A stretch of DNA of 64,000 nt from Bog-473 sp963791455 (GCA_963791455.1 CAWBSM010000002.1:310001-374000); one strand, 5' to 3'; positions 16,975 through 25,918 are shown, counted from the stretch's first letter. Numbers and translations are program-made. The notes: generated from the letters alone by a model not told the origin.

Positions 16975-18260
16975 CACATTGCCACCGCCATGGCGTCGGG
17001 AAACCTGAGCTGCGACGCGTAGGTCCGATGTCGACACGGTGCACCGTGGACGTGGGAGCTGACGTCGGCCGCGAAGACGGCCAGTGCACTACGCACGAGA
17101 TTCACGGCGCCGTCGGGATGTCGGCACGCACCCCGCCCGTCGACCTCACGGAGCCTGCGGTCCAGGCGGGCCACCAGGTCGGGATCGATGCGCCCATGGG
17201 CGAGCCGGGTCAGGTCGTCCGCGATGGCGGGGAGGCCGTAGACGCACGGCCCGCACTGGCCCGCGCTCTGGCCCGCCAGGTAATGGGCGATGCGCGCCGA
17301 CTCCATCAACCCACAAGCGTCCTGCCCGAGCGCGATCACGATGCCCACCCCGGCCGTCGCTCCGATGGCTCGCAGCGACAGCGATGCGTACGGCGTCGAG
17401 AAATGGTCCGGTCCAACCCACGCGCCGCCGTAGCCGCCAACGAGGAGTGCCTGCATCGGCCCCGTCGGTGTCGCCCGGCGCACGATCTCAATCAGCGGCG
17501 TCCCCCGGTCGATCTCGACCACGCCAGGGTGCTCGACCGCCCCTGAGAGTGTGATCAGAGAGGTCCCAGGATCCTCCACCAGACCGTGAGCGCGGAAGGC
17601 TTCGGGCCCGGTGCGGGCGATCATGGCGACGTGCGCCAGGGTTTCCGCATTGTGCACCAGCGCGCCCTTGCGGCCGACGCGAAGGGCCGTGCCCTTGTCG
17701 GGACGGAAGGATGGCCAGGACTCCCCCGATTCGACCCAACGCGCCAAGGCCGACTCCTCGCCGGCCACGAAACGGTCGGGTGGCCGGACCAGGACTTCGG
17801 GGACGGGAGAACAGCCCGCCGCGACCCGCTCGGTCAGGGCCAGCGAGACGGGGGATGCGACGTGCTGGCGTCCTTCGGGCACGCACACCACGACCCGCTT
17901 GGCACCGGTGGCAGCGGCCATGAGCTGGGCGCCGTCCAGCACCAGGTGCGGCGATCTGATGAGCAGGAGCTTGTCCTTGTCACTCGCAGGCTCGCCCTCC
18001 ATCGCGTTGACGAGGATGGTGCCGCCGCCACCGGTGGCGTGGGCCACGGCCAGCTTGATGGCCGCAGGGAACCCGGCCCCGCCGCGGCCCGCCAGCCCCG
18101 AGGACTCCAGCATCGACACGAAGGCTTCGCGCCAGCCCCGGGCACTCGAAGAGGGCAGCGGGACAGGCCCCAGCGTGGCCACGTGACCGGGCAGATCGGT
18201 CGGATGGCCGAGAAGGCGGTAGCGACCGGTGGTGGGCATGGCCTCGCTCACGCTATGCAC
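16974..18260 (-). CDS. NuoF-like NADH dehydrogenase/SLBB protein with an incomplete Fe-S site
   Basis: A 428-residue homologue of the Complex I NuoF subunit. It has the glycine-rich FMN/NADH signature GRGGAGFP (58-65), followed by LVNAMEGEPASDKDK, which corresponds to the NuoF NADESEPGTFKDR region. A middle SLBB-type segment and a C-terminal Fe-S domain follow. The cluster motif of NuoF is CxxCxxC with a fourth Cys about 40 residues later. Here it reads SAGQCGPC, so the first ligand is Ala333, while C336, C339 and C379 are kept. GTG 18260, with AGGG seven bases upstream, overlaps the previous stop by eight bases. It probably links NAD(P)H to the ferredoxin and the membrane reductase. Confidence 0.8.
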   Translation of the reverse strand: MHSVSEAMPTTGRYRLLGHPTDLPGHVATLGPVPLPSSSARGWREAFVSMLESSGLAGRGGAGFPAAIKLAVAHATGGGGTILVNAMEGEPASDKDKLLLIRSPHLVLDGAQLMAAATGAKRVVVCVPEGRQHVASPVSLALTERVAAGCSPVPEVLVRPPDRFVAGEESALARWVESGESWPSFRPDKGTALRVGRKGALVHNAETLAHVAMIARTGPEAFRAHGLVEDPGTSLITLSGAVEHPGVVEIDRGTPLIEIVRRATPTGPMQALLVGGYGGAWVGPDHFSTPYASLSLRAIGATAGVGIVIALGQDACGLMESARIAHYLAGQSAGQCGPCVYGLPAIADDLTRLAHGRIDPDLVARLDRRLREVDGRGACRHPDGAVNLVRSALAVFAADVSSHVHGAPCRHRTYASQLRFPDAMAVAM

Positions 18261-18876
18261 GACGGGACCCTGTTCTGCTCCGTGCCGTCAGCGCGAGGTG
18301 CTTTGGCGGCACGCCGGCAACCGACGCGTGCGCGCTCCTCGCCGAGTTCTGTCGGGAGGCCACGAGCACCCGCCACGCCAGGGCGGCCCCCACCGACACG
18401 ACGCACGCCACACCCAGCACGATCACCCAGCCCTCGCGCGAATCGGTGCCCATCCCGAATGTGTGGGCCAGGGCGATCGGCCAGCTGAGGTACGCCAGCC
18501 AGTGGACGGCGCGCCACGTTCCTGGACGCATCCGGGCCCGGAGAAGACTGGTCACGAAGACCGCGATCATCAGGTCCAGCGCGATGGCGCCCACGCCGAC
18601 CCAGAACCGCGAGTAGGAGGAGGTGAACGGGACGACGATGGCGGCCCAACTGATGTTGACGTACGTGTCGAGCACGCTGGTGACGACGTGGAGACCCAGG
18701 AAGACGACGGCGATCATGGAGATGCGGCGGTGCATCTCCTGTTGGGCGAAGCCAGGCCAGTTCCGGGCGCGGGCGCGGGTAGTGGTCGTGAGTCCGAGCA
18801 CCATGGTCAGCGTGAGGAGGATCAAGGCCATGATGCCGCTCGCCCGCGTGGCGTACCAAAGCGAGGTCGAGTTCAT
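18253..18876 (-). CDS. Ferric-reductase-like transmembrane protein
   Basis: A 207-residue membrane protein with about six helices and His residues placed for heme binding (FLGLHVVTS, VHWLAYLSW, IALAHTFGMG). It matches the ferric_reduct-like/YedZ fold without attached FAD or NAD domains. The ATG at 18876 overlaps the ApbE stop by four bases. In this operon it would pass electrons across the membrane between the NuoF-like/ferredoxin module and an extracytoplasmic flavin carrier. Confidence 0.85.
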   Translation of the reverse strand: MNSTSLWYATRASGIMALILLTLTMVLGLTTTTRARARNWPGFAQQEMHRRISMIAVVFLGLHVVTSVLDTYVNISWAAIVVPFTSSYSRFWVGVGAIALDLMIAVFVTSLLRARMRPGTWRAVHWLAYLSWPIALAHTFGMGTDSREGWVIVLGVACVVSVGAALAWRVLVASRQNSARSAHASVAGVPPKHLALTARSRTGSRRA

Positions 18877-19823
18877 GCCGCTTCTTCCGAGGGCCACCCG
18901 TTCACCGTGAAGACCTTCCCGTCGGAGCGGACCAGACGAGCCGCCTGCGGGAAGTCGACCAGTTTGCCGAGTGCCTGTTCGCCCCACACGATGGCGGCCG
19001 TCGTCACGAGGTTGGCATCGACACAACTGGTGCCCGCGGCGGAGACCAGAACCCAGTACGGTTCGACGCTGTCCCCGGTCCGAGGATCCACGATGTGATG
19101 GACCTGACGGTCCCCCGCCGTCCATGCCCTGACCGAGGTGGCCGAGCTGGCGAGCCCCCCGTGGGTGATCGCCACGACCTGATCGACTTGTCCGGCCGGA
19201 GTGGATGACTCGCGGGCGATGCCGATAGACCACCCGCCCAGGGGCGGAGGCCCCGCAACGGCGACATCGCCACCGAGGCTGACCAGTGTGCCGGCTCCGA
19301 TCGTCTGCGCGATCCGGGAGGCGGCCCGGTCGGCGGCCAGGGCCTTGGCGGTCGAACCCAGGTCCAGACGGACACCCCGCGGGATCCGGACCGTGTGGTC
19401 GCGCGCGTTGAGCTGAACATGCATGTAGCCCGCCACTGGACCGAGGGCACGGGGCGGGGATGGGGGCCGGGCACGGACCTCGTCCAGATCGGCGTCGTAA
19501 CCGAGTGCGGCAATGGCGTTGCCGATCGTCGGGTCTACGGCACCGCCGCTGCGGTCTGCGGCGAAGAGGGCGACTTCGAGCGCCTCGAAGAGCAGCTGCC
19601 CCACCTTGACGGTCTGCCCCGCGTTGTCGTGCACCATCTGCAGCTCCGAGTCCGCCCGGAACCGGCTGCAGGCCAGGTCGATAGCCGCGACCTCGCGGGC
19701 GAGGGCGCGCGCGGCGACGTCAGCGGAGGCTGCGTCTTGCAAGACGACGGTCGCCGTCGTGCCAATGGCGCGAAAGGAGCGGGTGGTCAGAACCGGCTCA
19801 TCAACGGGCACGGAGCACGTCAC
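18873..19823 (-). CDS. apbE: FAD:protein FMN transferase, ApbE family
   Basis: A 316-residue ApbE protein. It transfers FMN from FAD to a Thr or Ser of a target protein. Motifs include RLDLGSTAKALAADRAA, VSLGGDVAVAG and HHIVDPRTGDSVEP, which form the FAD pocket and the metal site, and the C-terminal SAAGTSCVDANLVTTAA segment. There is no obvious lipoprotein signal. The GTG start overlaps the upstream TGA by four bases. An FMN-binding target domain would be expected nearby, but none was recognised in this window. Confidence 0.9.
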   Translation of the reverse strand: MTCSVPVDEPVLTTRSFRAIGTTATVVLQDAASADVAARALAREVAAIDLACSRFRADSELQMVHDNAGQTVKVGQLLFEALEVALFAADRSGGAVDPTIGNAIAALGYDADLDEVRARPPSPPRALGPVAGYMHVQLNARDHTVRIPRGVRLDLGSTAKALAADRAASRIAQTIGAGTLVSLGGDVAVAGPPPLGGWSIGIARESSTPAGQVDQVVAITHGGLASSATSVRAWTAGDRQVHHIVDPRTGDSVEPYWVLVSAAGTSCVDANLVTTAAIVWGEQALGKLVDFPQAARLVRSDGKVFTVNGWPSEEAA

Positions 19824-20242
19824 CCCGACGAACCTCCGGAAGTGACGCTCGGCGTCGAAGAGCTCGACGTCGGAGACAACGAGCCGCCCGAGTTGCCCGT
19901 GTTGCTCGTGTCACCGGTGTTGCCCGTGGTCCCGGTCGAGCTGCGGTTGCTCGACGAGGACTTGCCGCTGCTCGAGCCCGCGGTGCGGCCGGAGCCCGAC
20001 GATGACGATCCCGACGACGACGAACCCGACGTCGTGTCCCGCCGAGATGTGCTGCTGGCGCCGGGGCGCTCATGGGCGACCACGATCCCGAGGACGGCTG
20101 TGGCCCCCGTGGCGGCGAGGATGGCCCCGCGGGTCAGATGGCGCAGCCGGGATCGAGTGGTCTCCCTGTTCGGGGGTCTGTTCGGCTGGTTGCTCGGTGA
20201 CGACATGCGGCTGAAGGACCTCTGTGTTGGGGACGTCTCCAT
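19820..20242 (-). CDS. Single-pass membrane protein with Ser/Gly/Thr-rich extracytoplasmic tail
   Basis: About 140 residues. A short cytosolic segment (RETTRSRLRHLTRG) is followed by one hydrophobic helix, AILAATGATAVLGIVVA, then a tail of about 75 residues made almost only of Ser, Gly, Thr and Asn. In related actinobacterial loci the first gene often carries an FMN_bind domain, a possible ApbE target, after such a linker. Here the reading frame ends with VTSGGSSG and no FMN_bind domain follows. It is the first gene of the operon. The start is uncertain: ATG 20242 or ATG 20206, with the latter having AGAGG about ten bases upstream. Confidence 0.6.
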   Translation of the reverse strand: METSPTQRSFSRMSSPSNQPNRPPNRETTRSRLRHLTRGAILAATGATAVLGIVVAHERPGASSTSRRDTTSGSSSSGSSSSGSGRTAGSSSGKSSSSNRSSTGTTGNTGDTSNTGNSGGSLSPTSSSSTPSVTSGGSSG

Positions 20243-20385
20243 CCCATCATGTTCGGATCGACACCATCGCAAGGCCCGCTGTGGGTGTCCTGTGACATTC
20301 TTGTTCCCCGTACCCGCCGTGAATCCGCGGGCCCCACGACGATCGCCCGCTCCGGCCCACGAGGGGAGCCGGGCAAGGGGAGACA

Positions 20386-21354
20386 ATGCCGCAGGTCAAT
20401 ACGGTGCGAGGACCGGTCGACGGAAGCATCTTGGGCCGGACGCTCATGCACGAGCACATCTTCGTGCTCAGCCCGGAGATCGAGAAGCCGGCCGGTGAGT
20501 GGGACGAAGCGGTCGAGCGGGCGCGCGCCGTCACCAAATTGCGCGAGCTCAAGGAGCACGGTATCGACACGCTGGTCGACCTGACGGTGGTGGGGCTGGG
20601 CCGCTACATCCCACGGGTGGCGGCCATCGCCGAGCAGGTGCCGGAGATCAATATCGTCGTGGCGACCGGCGTGTACACCTACAACGAGGTTCCAATGTAT
20701 TTCCACTTCCGGGGGCCGGGGACCGTCCTCGGTGGGTCCGAGCCGATGGTCGACGTCTTCGTCCGCGAGATCCGTCAGGGCATCGGGGAGACGGGCGTAC
20801 GGGCAGCCATCCTCAAGTGCGCGTCCGATCGCCCAGGCATCACGCCCGGCGTGGAGCGGGTGCTGCGGGCGGTGGCGCAGGCGCATCGGGCAACCGGTGT
20901 GCCGATCACCACGCACACGCCGACGCCGCCTGAACCGTGGGGACTCGAGCAGCAACGCATCTTCAGAGAGGAGGGTGTCAACCTGAACCGGGTCGTCATC
21001 GGACATAGCGGGGGCACCGTGAACACGGACTACCACCTCCGTCTGATCGACAACGGCTCGTACCTCGGCTTCGATCACTTCGGCGTGCCCGGCATCACGC
21101 TCGAAGAGCGGGTCGACGCCGTGGCGCGACTCTGTGCCCGGGGTTATGCAGAACGGATCGTGCTGTCGCACGACGCCATGTGCTTCGTGGACTGGTTTCC
21201 ACGCTCCGTCATGGACGTCTCTCAGAGCTGGCGGTGGACCTACATCTCGGACGAAGTGCTCCCGGTCATGCGTGAACGAGGCATCAGCGACGGCGAAATC
21301 ACGAGGATGCTCGTGCAGAACCCTCGCGCGATCCTGGAAGGTGGCACCTCCTGA
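20386..21354 (+). CDS. Phosphotriesterase-family metal-dependent hydrolase/lactonase
   Basis: A 322-residue TIM-barrel hydrolase of the PTE family. The metal ligands are visible: HEH at 22-24, the bridging carbamylated-Lys candidate K144 in ILKCASD, H in THTPT, H in IGHSGG, and D in LSHDAM. Real substrates of such enzymes are often lactones or aryl esters rather than phosphotriesters. Shine-Dalgarno AAGGGGA lies directly upstream of ATG 20386. It is coupled to the acyl-CoA ligase that follows, suggesting opening of a lactone whose acid is then activated as a CoA ester. Confidence 0.85.
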   Translation: MPQVNTVRGPVDGSILGRTLMHEHIFVLSPEIEKPAGEWDEAVERARAVTKLRELKEHGIDTLVDLTVVGLGRYIPRVAAIAEQVPEINIVVATGVYTYNEVPMYFHFRGPGTVLGGSEPMVDVFVREIRQGIGETGVRAAILKCASDRPGITPGVERVLRAVAQAHRATGVPITTHTPTPPEPWGLEQQRIFREEGVNLNRVVIGHSGGTVNTDYHLRLIDNGSYLGFDHFGVPGITLEERVDAVARLCARGYAERIVLSHDAMCFVDWFPRSVMDVSQSWRWTYISDEVLPVMRERGISDGEITRMLVQNPRAILEGGTS

Positions 21355-22873
21355 CGATGCCGCTTCCGTGGCCGGTCGGGTGACACTGCTCCAGCCGGAG
21401 TTCCTGGCCGAAATGGCGCGGGAATTCCCTGCTGCCGTGGCATGGCGGAACTTGGCCGACGGGTCCGAGATCACCTTCGACGAGTGGCACCGGCGTTCCA
21501 ACCGCCTCGCTCGGGGGCTCCTGGAGCACGGTCTTCTCCGAGGGGACCGCGTCGGGCTGCTCATCGGCGACGACGAACCCCTCGAGTGGCTCGTGTCGTA
21601 CCAAGGCATCCACAAGGCCGGCGCGGTGGCCGTGCCCCTCTTGGCCCGGCTCGGTCCGTCCGAGCTCGCCCGCGTCCTGACGTACGCGGCGGCGTCGGTC
21701 GTCCTGACGAGCGAGGTCCGCGACGAGATCCGCTCCGCGGTACCGACCGTGGTCAGCACGCGGTCGGGAGGTACCGCGCGTTGGGTCGATTTTCTGTCCA
21801 ACGACGATGGCGACCTGCTGCAGATGCTCGACCCCGGCGACGTGGCCGACATCATGTACACCTCCGGGACTACCGGCCGCCCCAAGGGTGTGGTGGTTCG
21901 GCACGGGGGGCTCGCCACCACGGAGCGAGTCCCGTCTGCTTTCTCGGGACTCGGCTTCATATCCGGATCGCCCTTCGCCACGACCAGCGGGTCGCTGCTC
22001 GTGTGTGGCCCCTCGCGTGGCGGGCTCAGCGGCTGGTTCCTCCCACGTTTCGACCCTGATCGCTGGATCACAGCAGTGGAACGTGACCGTCCGGTCGCAG
22101 GTTTCCTCGTGCCGGCGATGGTCGAGCTCGTCGTTTCCACTTCACGCTTCGAGACGGCGGACCTCTCGAGCTTGGCGGTGGTCAATATCGGCAGCGCTCC
22201 AATTGCGGCGGCGACCCTGCGCCGGTTTGGCGCCGGGCTGCCCTCGGCGGAGATCTTGTGCGGGTACGGGATGACCGAATTCGGCGCGGTGACCACCACG
22301 CCGCTGGGTGACCGGGGGATGCACCTCGGTTCCGTTGGCCTGCCGCTGCCCGGGGTCGAGCTCCGGATCGTCGGCTCCGGCGGGAAGACGCTGGCGCGCG
22401 GCGAGGTGGGAGAGGTGGCAATCGGCGGGTCACGCCCTCCGCGCTCGTACCTCGGAGATGTCGACGGCACTCGGCAGACGTGGGTCGATGGGTGGCTCAT
22501 GAGTGGCGACCTCGGCTACGTCGATGCCGATGGCCACCTCTGGATCGTCGGTCGCCAGAAGGAGATCATCATCCGGGGCGGCCACAACGTCGTGCCCGCT
22601 GAGGTGGAGGGCGCCCTTTCCGAACACCCGGCCGTCTCGGAGGTGGCCGTGAGGGGCGTCGCCCACCCCGTCCTCGGCGAGGACGTTGCAGCCTGGGTGG
22701 TGCTCCGCCGGCCCGTGTCCTCCGACGAACTCCGATCGTTCGTCCTTACCCGGTTGGCTGACTACAAGGTTCCCCGTCGGATCACCGTGGTCGAGACGCT
22801 CCCGCGCAACGCGAGCGGCAAAGTGCTCAAATCCGCACTCGTGGCCGGAGATGAATCGAGGAGTGCACCGTGA
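21341..22873 (+). CDS. AMP-dependent acyl-CoA ligase
   Basis: A 510-residue ANL-superfamily enzyme. The ATP-binding loop YTSGTTGRPKG, the GYGMTEFG adenine motif, the SGDLGYVDADGHLW hinge region and the C-terminal catalytic Lys context (RNASGKVLKS) are all present. It activates a carboxylic acid to an acyl-AMP and then a CoA thioester. GTG 21341 overlaps the end of the hydrolase gene by 14 bases and is in frame with the conserved N-terminus. The order hydrolase, ligase, hydratase points to a short catabolic route. Confidence 0.85.
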   Translation: MAPPDDAASVAGRVTLLQPEFLAEMAREFPAAVAWRNLADGSEITFDEWHRRSNRLARGLLEHGLLRGDRVGLLIGDDEPLEWLVSYQGIHKAGAVAVPLLARLGPSELARVLTYAAASVVLTSEVRDEIRSAVPTVVSTRSGGTARWVDFLSNDDGDLLQMLDPGDVADIMYTSGTTGRPKGVVVRHGGLATTERVPSAFSGLGFISGSPFATTSGSLLVCGPSRGGLSGWFLPRFDPDRWITAVERDRPVAGFLVPAMVELVVSTSRFETADLSSLAVVNIGSAPIAAATLRRFGAGLPSAEILCGYGMTEFGAVTTTPLGDRGMHLGSVGLPLPGVELRIVGSGGKTLARGEVGEVAIGGSRPPRSYLGDVDGTRQTWVDGWLMSGDLGYVDADGHLWIVGRQKEIIIRGGHNVVPAEVEGALSEHPAVSEVAVRGVAHPVLGEDVAAWVVLRRPVSSDELRSFVLTRLADYKVPRRITVVETLPRNASGKVLKSALVAGDESRSAP

Positions 22874-23709
22874 TGGGGAGCTTCACCACCGTGACGGTCG
22901 AACAGATCGGACGGGTCCGTCGCCTGTCGCTGAACCGACCGGACCACCACAACCCGCTGACGCCGCGCTGCATCCGGGAGATCCTCCAGGGTGTCGAGGA
23001 GGCCCAGGCCGACGCGGGGACCAGCGTGATCATCATCCGCGGCACGGGACCATCGTTCTCCTCGGGTTACGGCTTCATCGCCGAGGACACGGACCCCGGC
23101 GACTTCCCTCGGCACGAGACGATCGAGGGTGACGTCGCAGCCATGCTCTCGCTGGCAGAGGGCTGGGGGCGCGTATGGGACTGCGCCATTCCGGTCATCG
23201 CGCAGGTCCAGGGGAATTGCCTGGCCGGCGGGACCGATCTGGCGCTGCACTGCGATCTCATCGTGGCGGCCGACGACGCCCGGATCGGTTTCCCGCCGGT
23301 GCGCTCCATGGGGGTGCCTCCGACCAACATGTGGCTCTACCACCTCGGTCCGCAGTGGACCAAGCGGTTGATGCTCACCGGCGACACCCTCTCGGGAAGC
23401 GAGGCGCGGGAGATCGGGCTGGTGGTCGCCACCGCTCCCTCCGATGCGCTCGATGGCGTTGTCCTCGCGCTGGCAGAGAGGATGGCGCTGATCGGGCGGG
23501 ACCTCCTTGTCGCCAACAAGAGGGTCGTCAACACGGGGGTCGAGCTGATGGGGCGCTCACAGCTGCAGCGTTTCGCTGCGCTCAATGACGCTATCGGACA
23601 TCGTTCTCCGGCGGCGCAGGAATTCTCGGTCCGGATCGAAGAGGTCGGGCTCCGCCAGGCGGTGCGAGAGCGTGATGCGGCGTTCGATGCGCCAACCCCA
23701 ACCGAGTAG
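22873..23709 (+). CDS. Enoyl-CoA hydratase/isomerase family protein
   Basis: A 278-residue crotonase-fold protein. The oxyanion-hole segments are FSSGYGF and GNCLAGGTDLALHCDL. The catalytic Glu positions are not both clear: the first is replaced around VRSMGVPP, so it may be an isomerase or hydrolase rather than a hydratase. It overlaps the ligase stop as TGATG at 22871-22875, with AGGAG at 22859-22863. A GTG at 22870 is an alternative start. It is the last gene of the three-gene run. Confidence 0.85.
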   Translation: MGSFTTVTVEQIGRVRRLSLNRPDHHNPLTPRCIREILQGVEEAQADAGTSVIIIRGTGPSFSSGYGFIAEDTDPGDFPRHETIEGDVAAMLSLAEGWGRVWDCAIPVIAQVQGNCLAGGTDLALHCDLIVAADDARIGFPPVRSMGVPPTNMWLYHLGPQWTKRLMLTGDTLSGSEAREIGLVVATAPSDALDGVVLALAERMALIGRDLLVANKRVVNTGVELMGRSQLQRFAALNDAIGHRSPAAQEFSVRIEEVGLRQAVRERDAAFDAPTPTE

Positions 23710-23713
23710 CGGT

Positions 23714-24193
23714 CTAGATGTCCGTCAGCTCGGTCTCGGTAATGCCGAGGGCCCGGAGCGTCCGCCCCAGCCCGAGAAAGGCTGAAAGGCAGATCGTGAG
23801 ATCGAGGACCTCGGGGTCGCTGAAGGAGGCACGCAACTTCTCGACGAAGGCGTCGTCGATGCTGGAGTGGTTTGAGGCGAAGCGCTCGGCGTACTCCACA
23901 GCCAACCTCTCTTGGGCCGAGAGCACCCCCGTGTCGTCCGTCCCGACTGCGCAGTAGAAATCCTCGCTGAGCCCCTGCGCTCGGACCTTGTCAGCCCTGA
24001 AGGCGAGGCAGACCGTGCAGCCGTTGAGTTGCGCGATCCTGATCCGCGCGGCTTCGCGCACGCGCACGGGGAGAATGCTCTTGTTATAGGTGGCCTGGAC
24101 AAGCCGGGTGACCGCCGCACCAAGCTCGGGCTGGAGCGACCAGATCTGCACGGCGTCGCCCCCCTCTCCGGGAGGGACGTCCAGACGGGCCAC
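23714..24193 (-). CDS. Carboxymuconolactone decarboxylase/AhpD-like protein
   Basis: A 159-residue AhpD-fold helical protein. The redox pair CTVC in QLNGCTVCLAFRAD and the surrounding helix are typical of the CMD/AhpD peroxidase-like family. Such proteins may reduce peroxides through the CxxC and an adjacent His, although the distal His here is not clear. It converges on the enoyl-CoA hydratase and starts with GTG 24193, divergent from the YceI gene. Confidence 0.85.
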   Translation of the reverse strand: MARLDVPPGEGGDAVQIWSLQPELGAAVTRLVQATYNKSILPVRVREAARIRIAQLNGCTVCLAFRADKVRAQGLSEDFYCAVGTDDTGVLSAQERLAVEYAERFASNHSSIDDAFVEKLRASFSDPEVLDLTICLSAFLGLGRTLRALGITETELTDI

Positions 24194-24272
24194 GACCTGA
24201 CTTTATGCCAGTATGCGGGTTTCGCGTGCAGAGGATTCGGGGGGCGGAGCACCCGGGAACGGAAACGAGGGC

Positions 24273-24791
24273 ATGGGGCTCACTCGCTACACCTTGGATT
24301 CGATGCGCTCGTGCATATGGGTGAGCGGTCGCTCCAGCCTGCACCCGATCAACACCGAGACTCGTGGGATCACGGGATGGTTCGAGACCTCCTCCCATGA
24401 GGATGGATCGCTCGACCTCGACCTCCCGGTGTCGGGCGAGTTGGAGCTGGCCGTCGAGCGGCTCACGTCCGGTAACCAGCTCTACGACCACGAGCTTCGC
24501 CGCCGCATGGATGCTCGGCGCTACCCCACCATCGTCGGCCGTGTGACGAGCATCTCCGCCAGCGGACCCCATCCCCACTACGCCATCACGGGAGATGTCT
24601 CATTTCACGGCAAGACGAGGACCTTCCAACACGAGATGCAGATCAACGTGCACGAGGCAGGTGTCTCGTTGACCGGAGAGTACGTCTTCGACATCAGAGA
24701 GTTCGGCATGAAACCTCCCAGCATGTTGATGGTGCGCGTCTACCCGGAGATCAGCGTGCGCGTCGAGCTGCAGGGCGCACGCGACAGCTGA
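24273..24791 (+). CDS. YceI family lipid-binding-like protein
   Basis: A 172-residue YceI-like beta-barrel (lipocalin-like) domain without a signal peptide. It has the expected SLHPINTETRGITGWFET opening, a central YPTIVGRVTSI strand, and the VSFHGKTRTF hairpin. YceI barrels bind polyprenyl or other isoprenoid chains; a cytosolic member is unusual but common in actinobacteria. A Shine-Dalgarno CGAGGG leads into ATG 24273. It is divergent from the AhpD-like gene, 79 bases apart. Confidence 0.8.
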   Translation: MGLTRYTLDSMRSCIWVSGRSSLHPINTETRGITGWFETSSHEDGSLDLDLPVSGELELAVERLTSGNQLYDHELRRRMDARRYPTIVGRVTSISASGPHPHYAITGDVSFHGKTRTFQHEMQINVHEAGVSLTGEYVFDIREFGMKPPSMLMVRVYPEISVRVELQGARDS

Positions 24792-25078
24792 CGATTTCGG
24801 CGGCCGCATTCCTCGTCCCAGACGCGAAGATGGACCCCGAAGCACCCGACGCGGCAACACGCTGTCCGCGTCGCGGGCGGAGCACGCCCGGCGCCGCCAG
24901 CCGGCACCCGCTGCGGGCGCGGCAACCCGCCGTTGAGCCCCGCTGAGGGCAAACACTCCGGGACGATGCCATCGCTCTCGATCCTGAGCCGCCAGGCGCA
25001 CGTCAGGGGTCCTCGGGGGCAACGGTCTTGTCCGGGTGGCACCCACCGCTGTACGTGGCTGCCCTAGTCTTCCCCGAA

Positions 25079-25918
25079 ATGTTGCAGCCCCGCATGATCC
25101 CACCATTTCGGCGAGCCGTGATGGGTGTGTCCCTCACCCTCGTCCTCGTATGCGCCCTCGACGCGTGCAGCAGTTCACCGGCGCCGACGCCCCGGTCGAT
25201 CTCGAAGAGCACGACAACCACGACGACGGCCGCCACGACCACGACGACAGTGGCTGCGGTGGCGACGTCAACCACCACGACGCTTGCCGGTGTGGCCGTC
25301 CCCGACGTGGTGGGTCTCAAGATCAATTCAGCTCGCTTCTTCTTGCGCGAGGCGGGATTCATCACTGTCCCGCTGAACGCACCGTGCTACCACGGGAACC
25401 TCAACGGCGAAAGCAGCCTCAACAGTCAAAGTGTGGTCGTGTCACTGTCGGTTCCGGGCAATCCACCCCAGGTCAGCGTGGGCGCGGTCCCGCTAGCCCC
25501 GGGGACCTCCCGACCCAAAGGCTCAAGGGTGGGGATCACCTGGTCGGGCTGCTTCCCGGGAGGCTCTGTCGTGCCCGAGGTCACGGGCCTCACCTTTGCC
25601 GCCGCGGTGAATCTTCTCCATACCGCTGGCCTCGCCTGGGCTTGCTACTCGCAGGGATCCCCGACGACGACCACAACCACTGCCGCGACGACAACGACGG
25701 GCCACATCATCACGCCCAACATGGCAGCTCACACGTCGTCGAGCACCTTCACGGCATCCGCGCCCACATCCTCGACCAGTACCCTCCCGCGCCTCCCGCG
25801 CTCGACCACCACGACGACGCACCCGCCGACGACCGTACTCAGTCAAGGCTCGTCAGCGGGCACCGTCTTGAAGGCAGGCACACCCGTCGCCATCGCGATG
25901 TACCACTGCCCGCAGTGA
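25079..25918 (+). CDS. Secreted PASTA-domain lipoprotein
   Basis: About 279 residues. After a hydrophobic signal the lipobox-like LDAC places the mature N-terminus at a Cys around residue 31. A Thr-rich linker leads to a first PASTA repeat (VPDVVGLKINSARFFLREAG) and a second (VPEVTGLTFAAAVNLLHTAG), then another Thr/Ser linker and a Cys-containing end. PASTA repeats bind muropeptides or beta-lactam-like cell-wall structures. The start is uncertain among ATG 25079, 25094 and 25121; none has a good Shine-Dalgarno. It is a single gene. Confidence 0.7.
   Translation: MLQPRMIPPFRRAVMGVSLTLVLVCALDACSSSPAPTPRSISKSTTTTTTAATTTTTVAAVATSTTTTLAGVAVPDVVGLKINSARFFLREAGFITVPLNAPCYHGNLNGESSLNSQSVVVSLSVPGNPPQVSVGAVPLAPGTSRPKGSRVGITWSGCFPGGSVVPEVTGLTFAAAVNLLHTAGLAWACYSQGSPTTTTTTAATTTTGHIITPNMAAHTSSSTFTASAPTSSTSTLPRLPRSTTTTTHPPTTVLSQGSSAGTVLKAGTPVAIAMYHCPQ

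Noticed and set aside
20134..22500. A 788-codon open frame on the minus strand
   Set aside because: It is antisense to the PTE-family gene and acyl-CoA ligase, whose motifs are clear; its own translation is Arg/Pro/Ser-rich without family features, which is typical of high-GC antisense frames.
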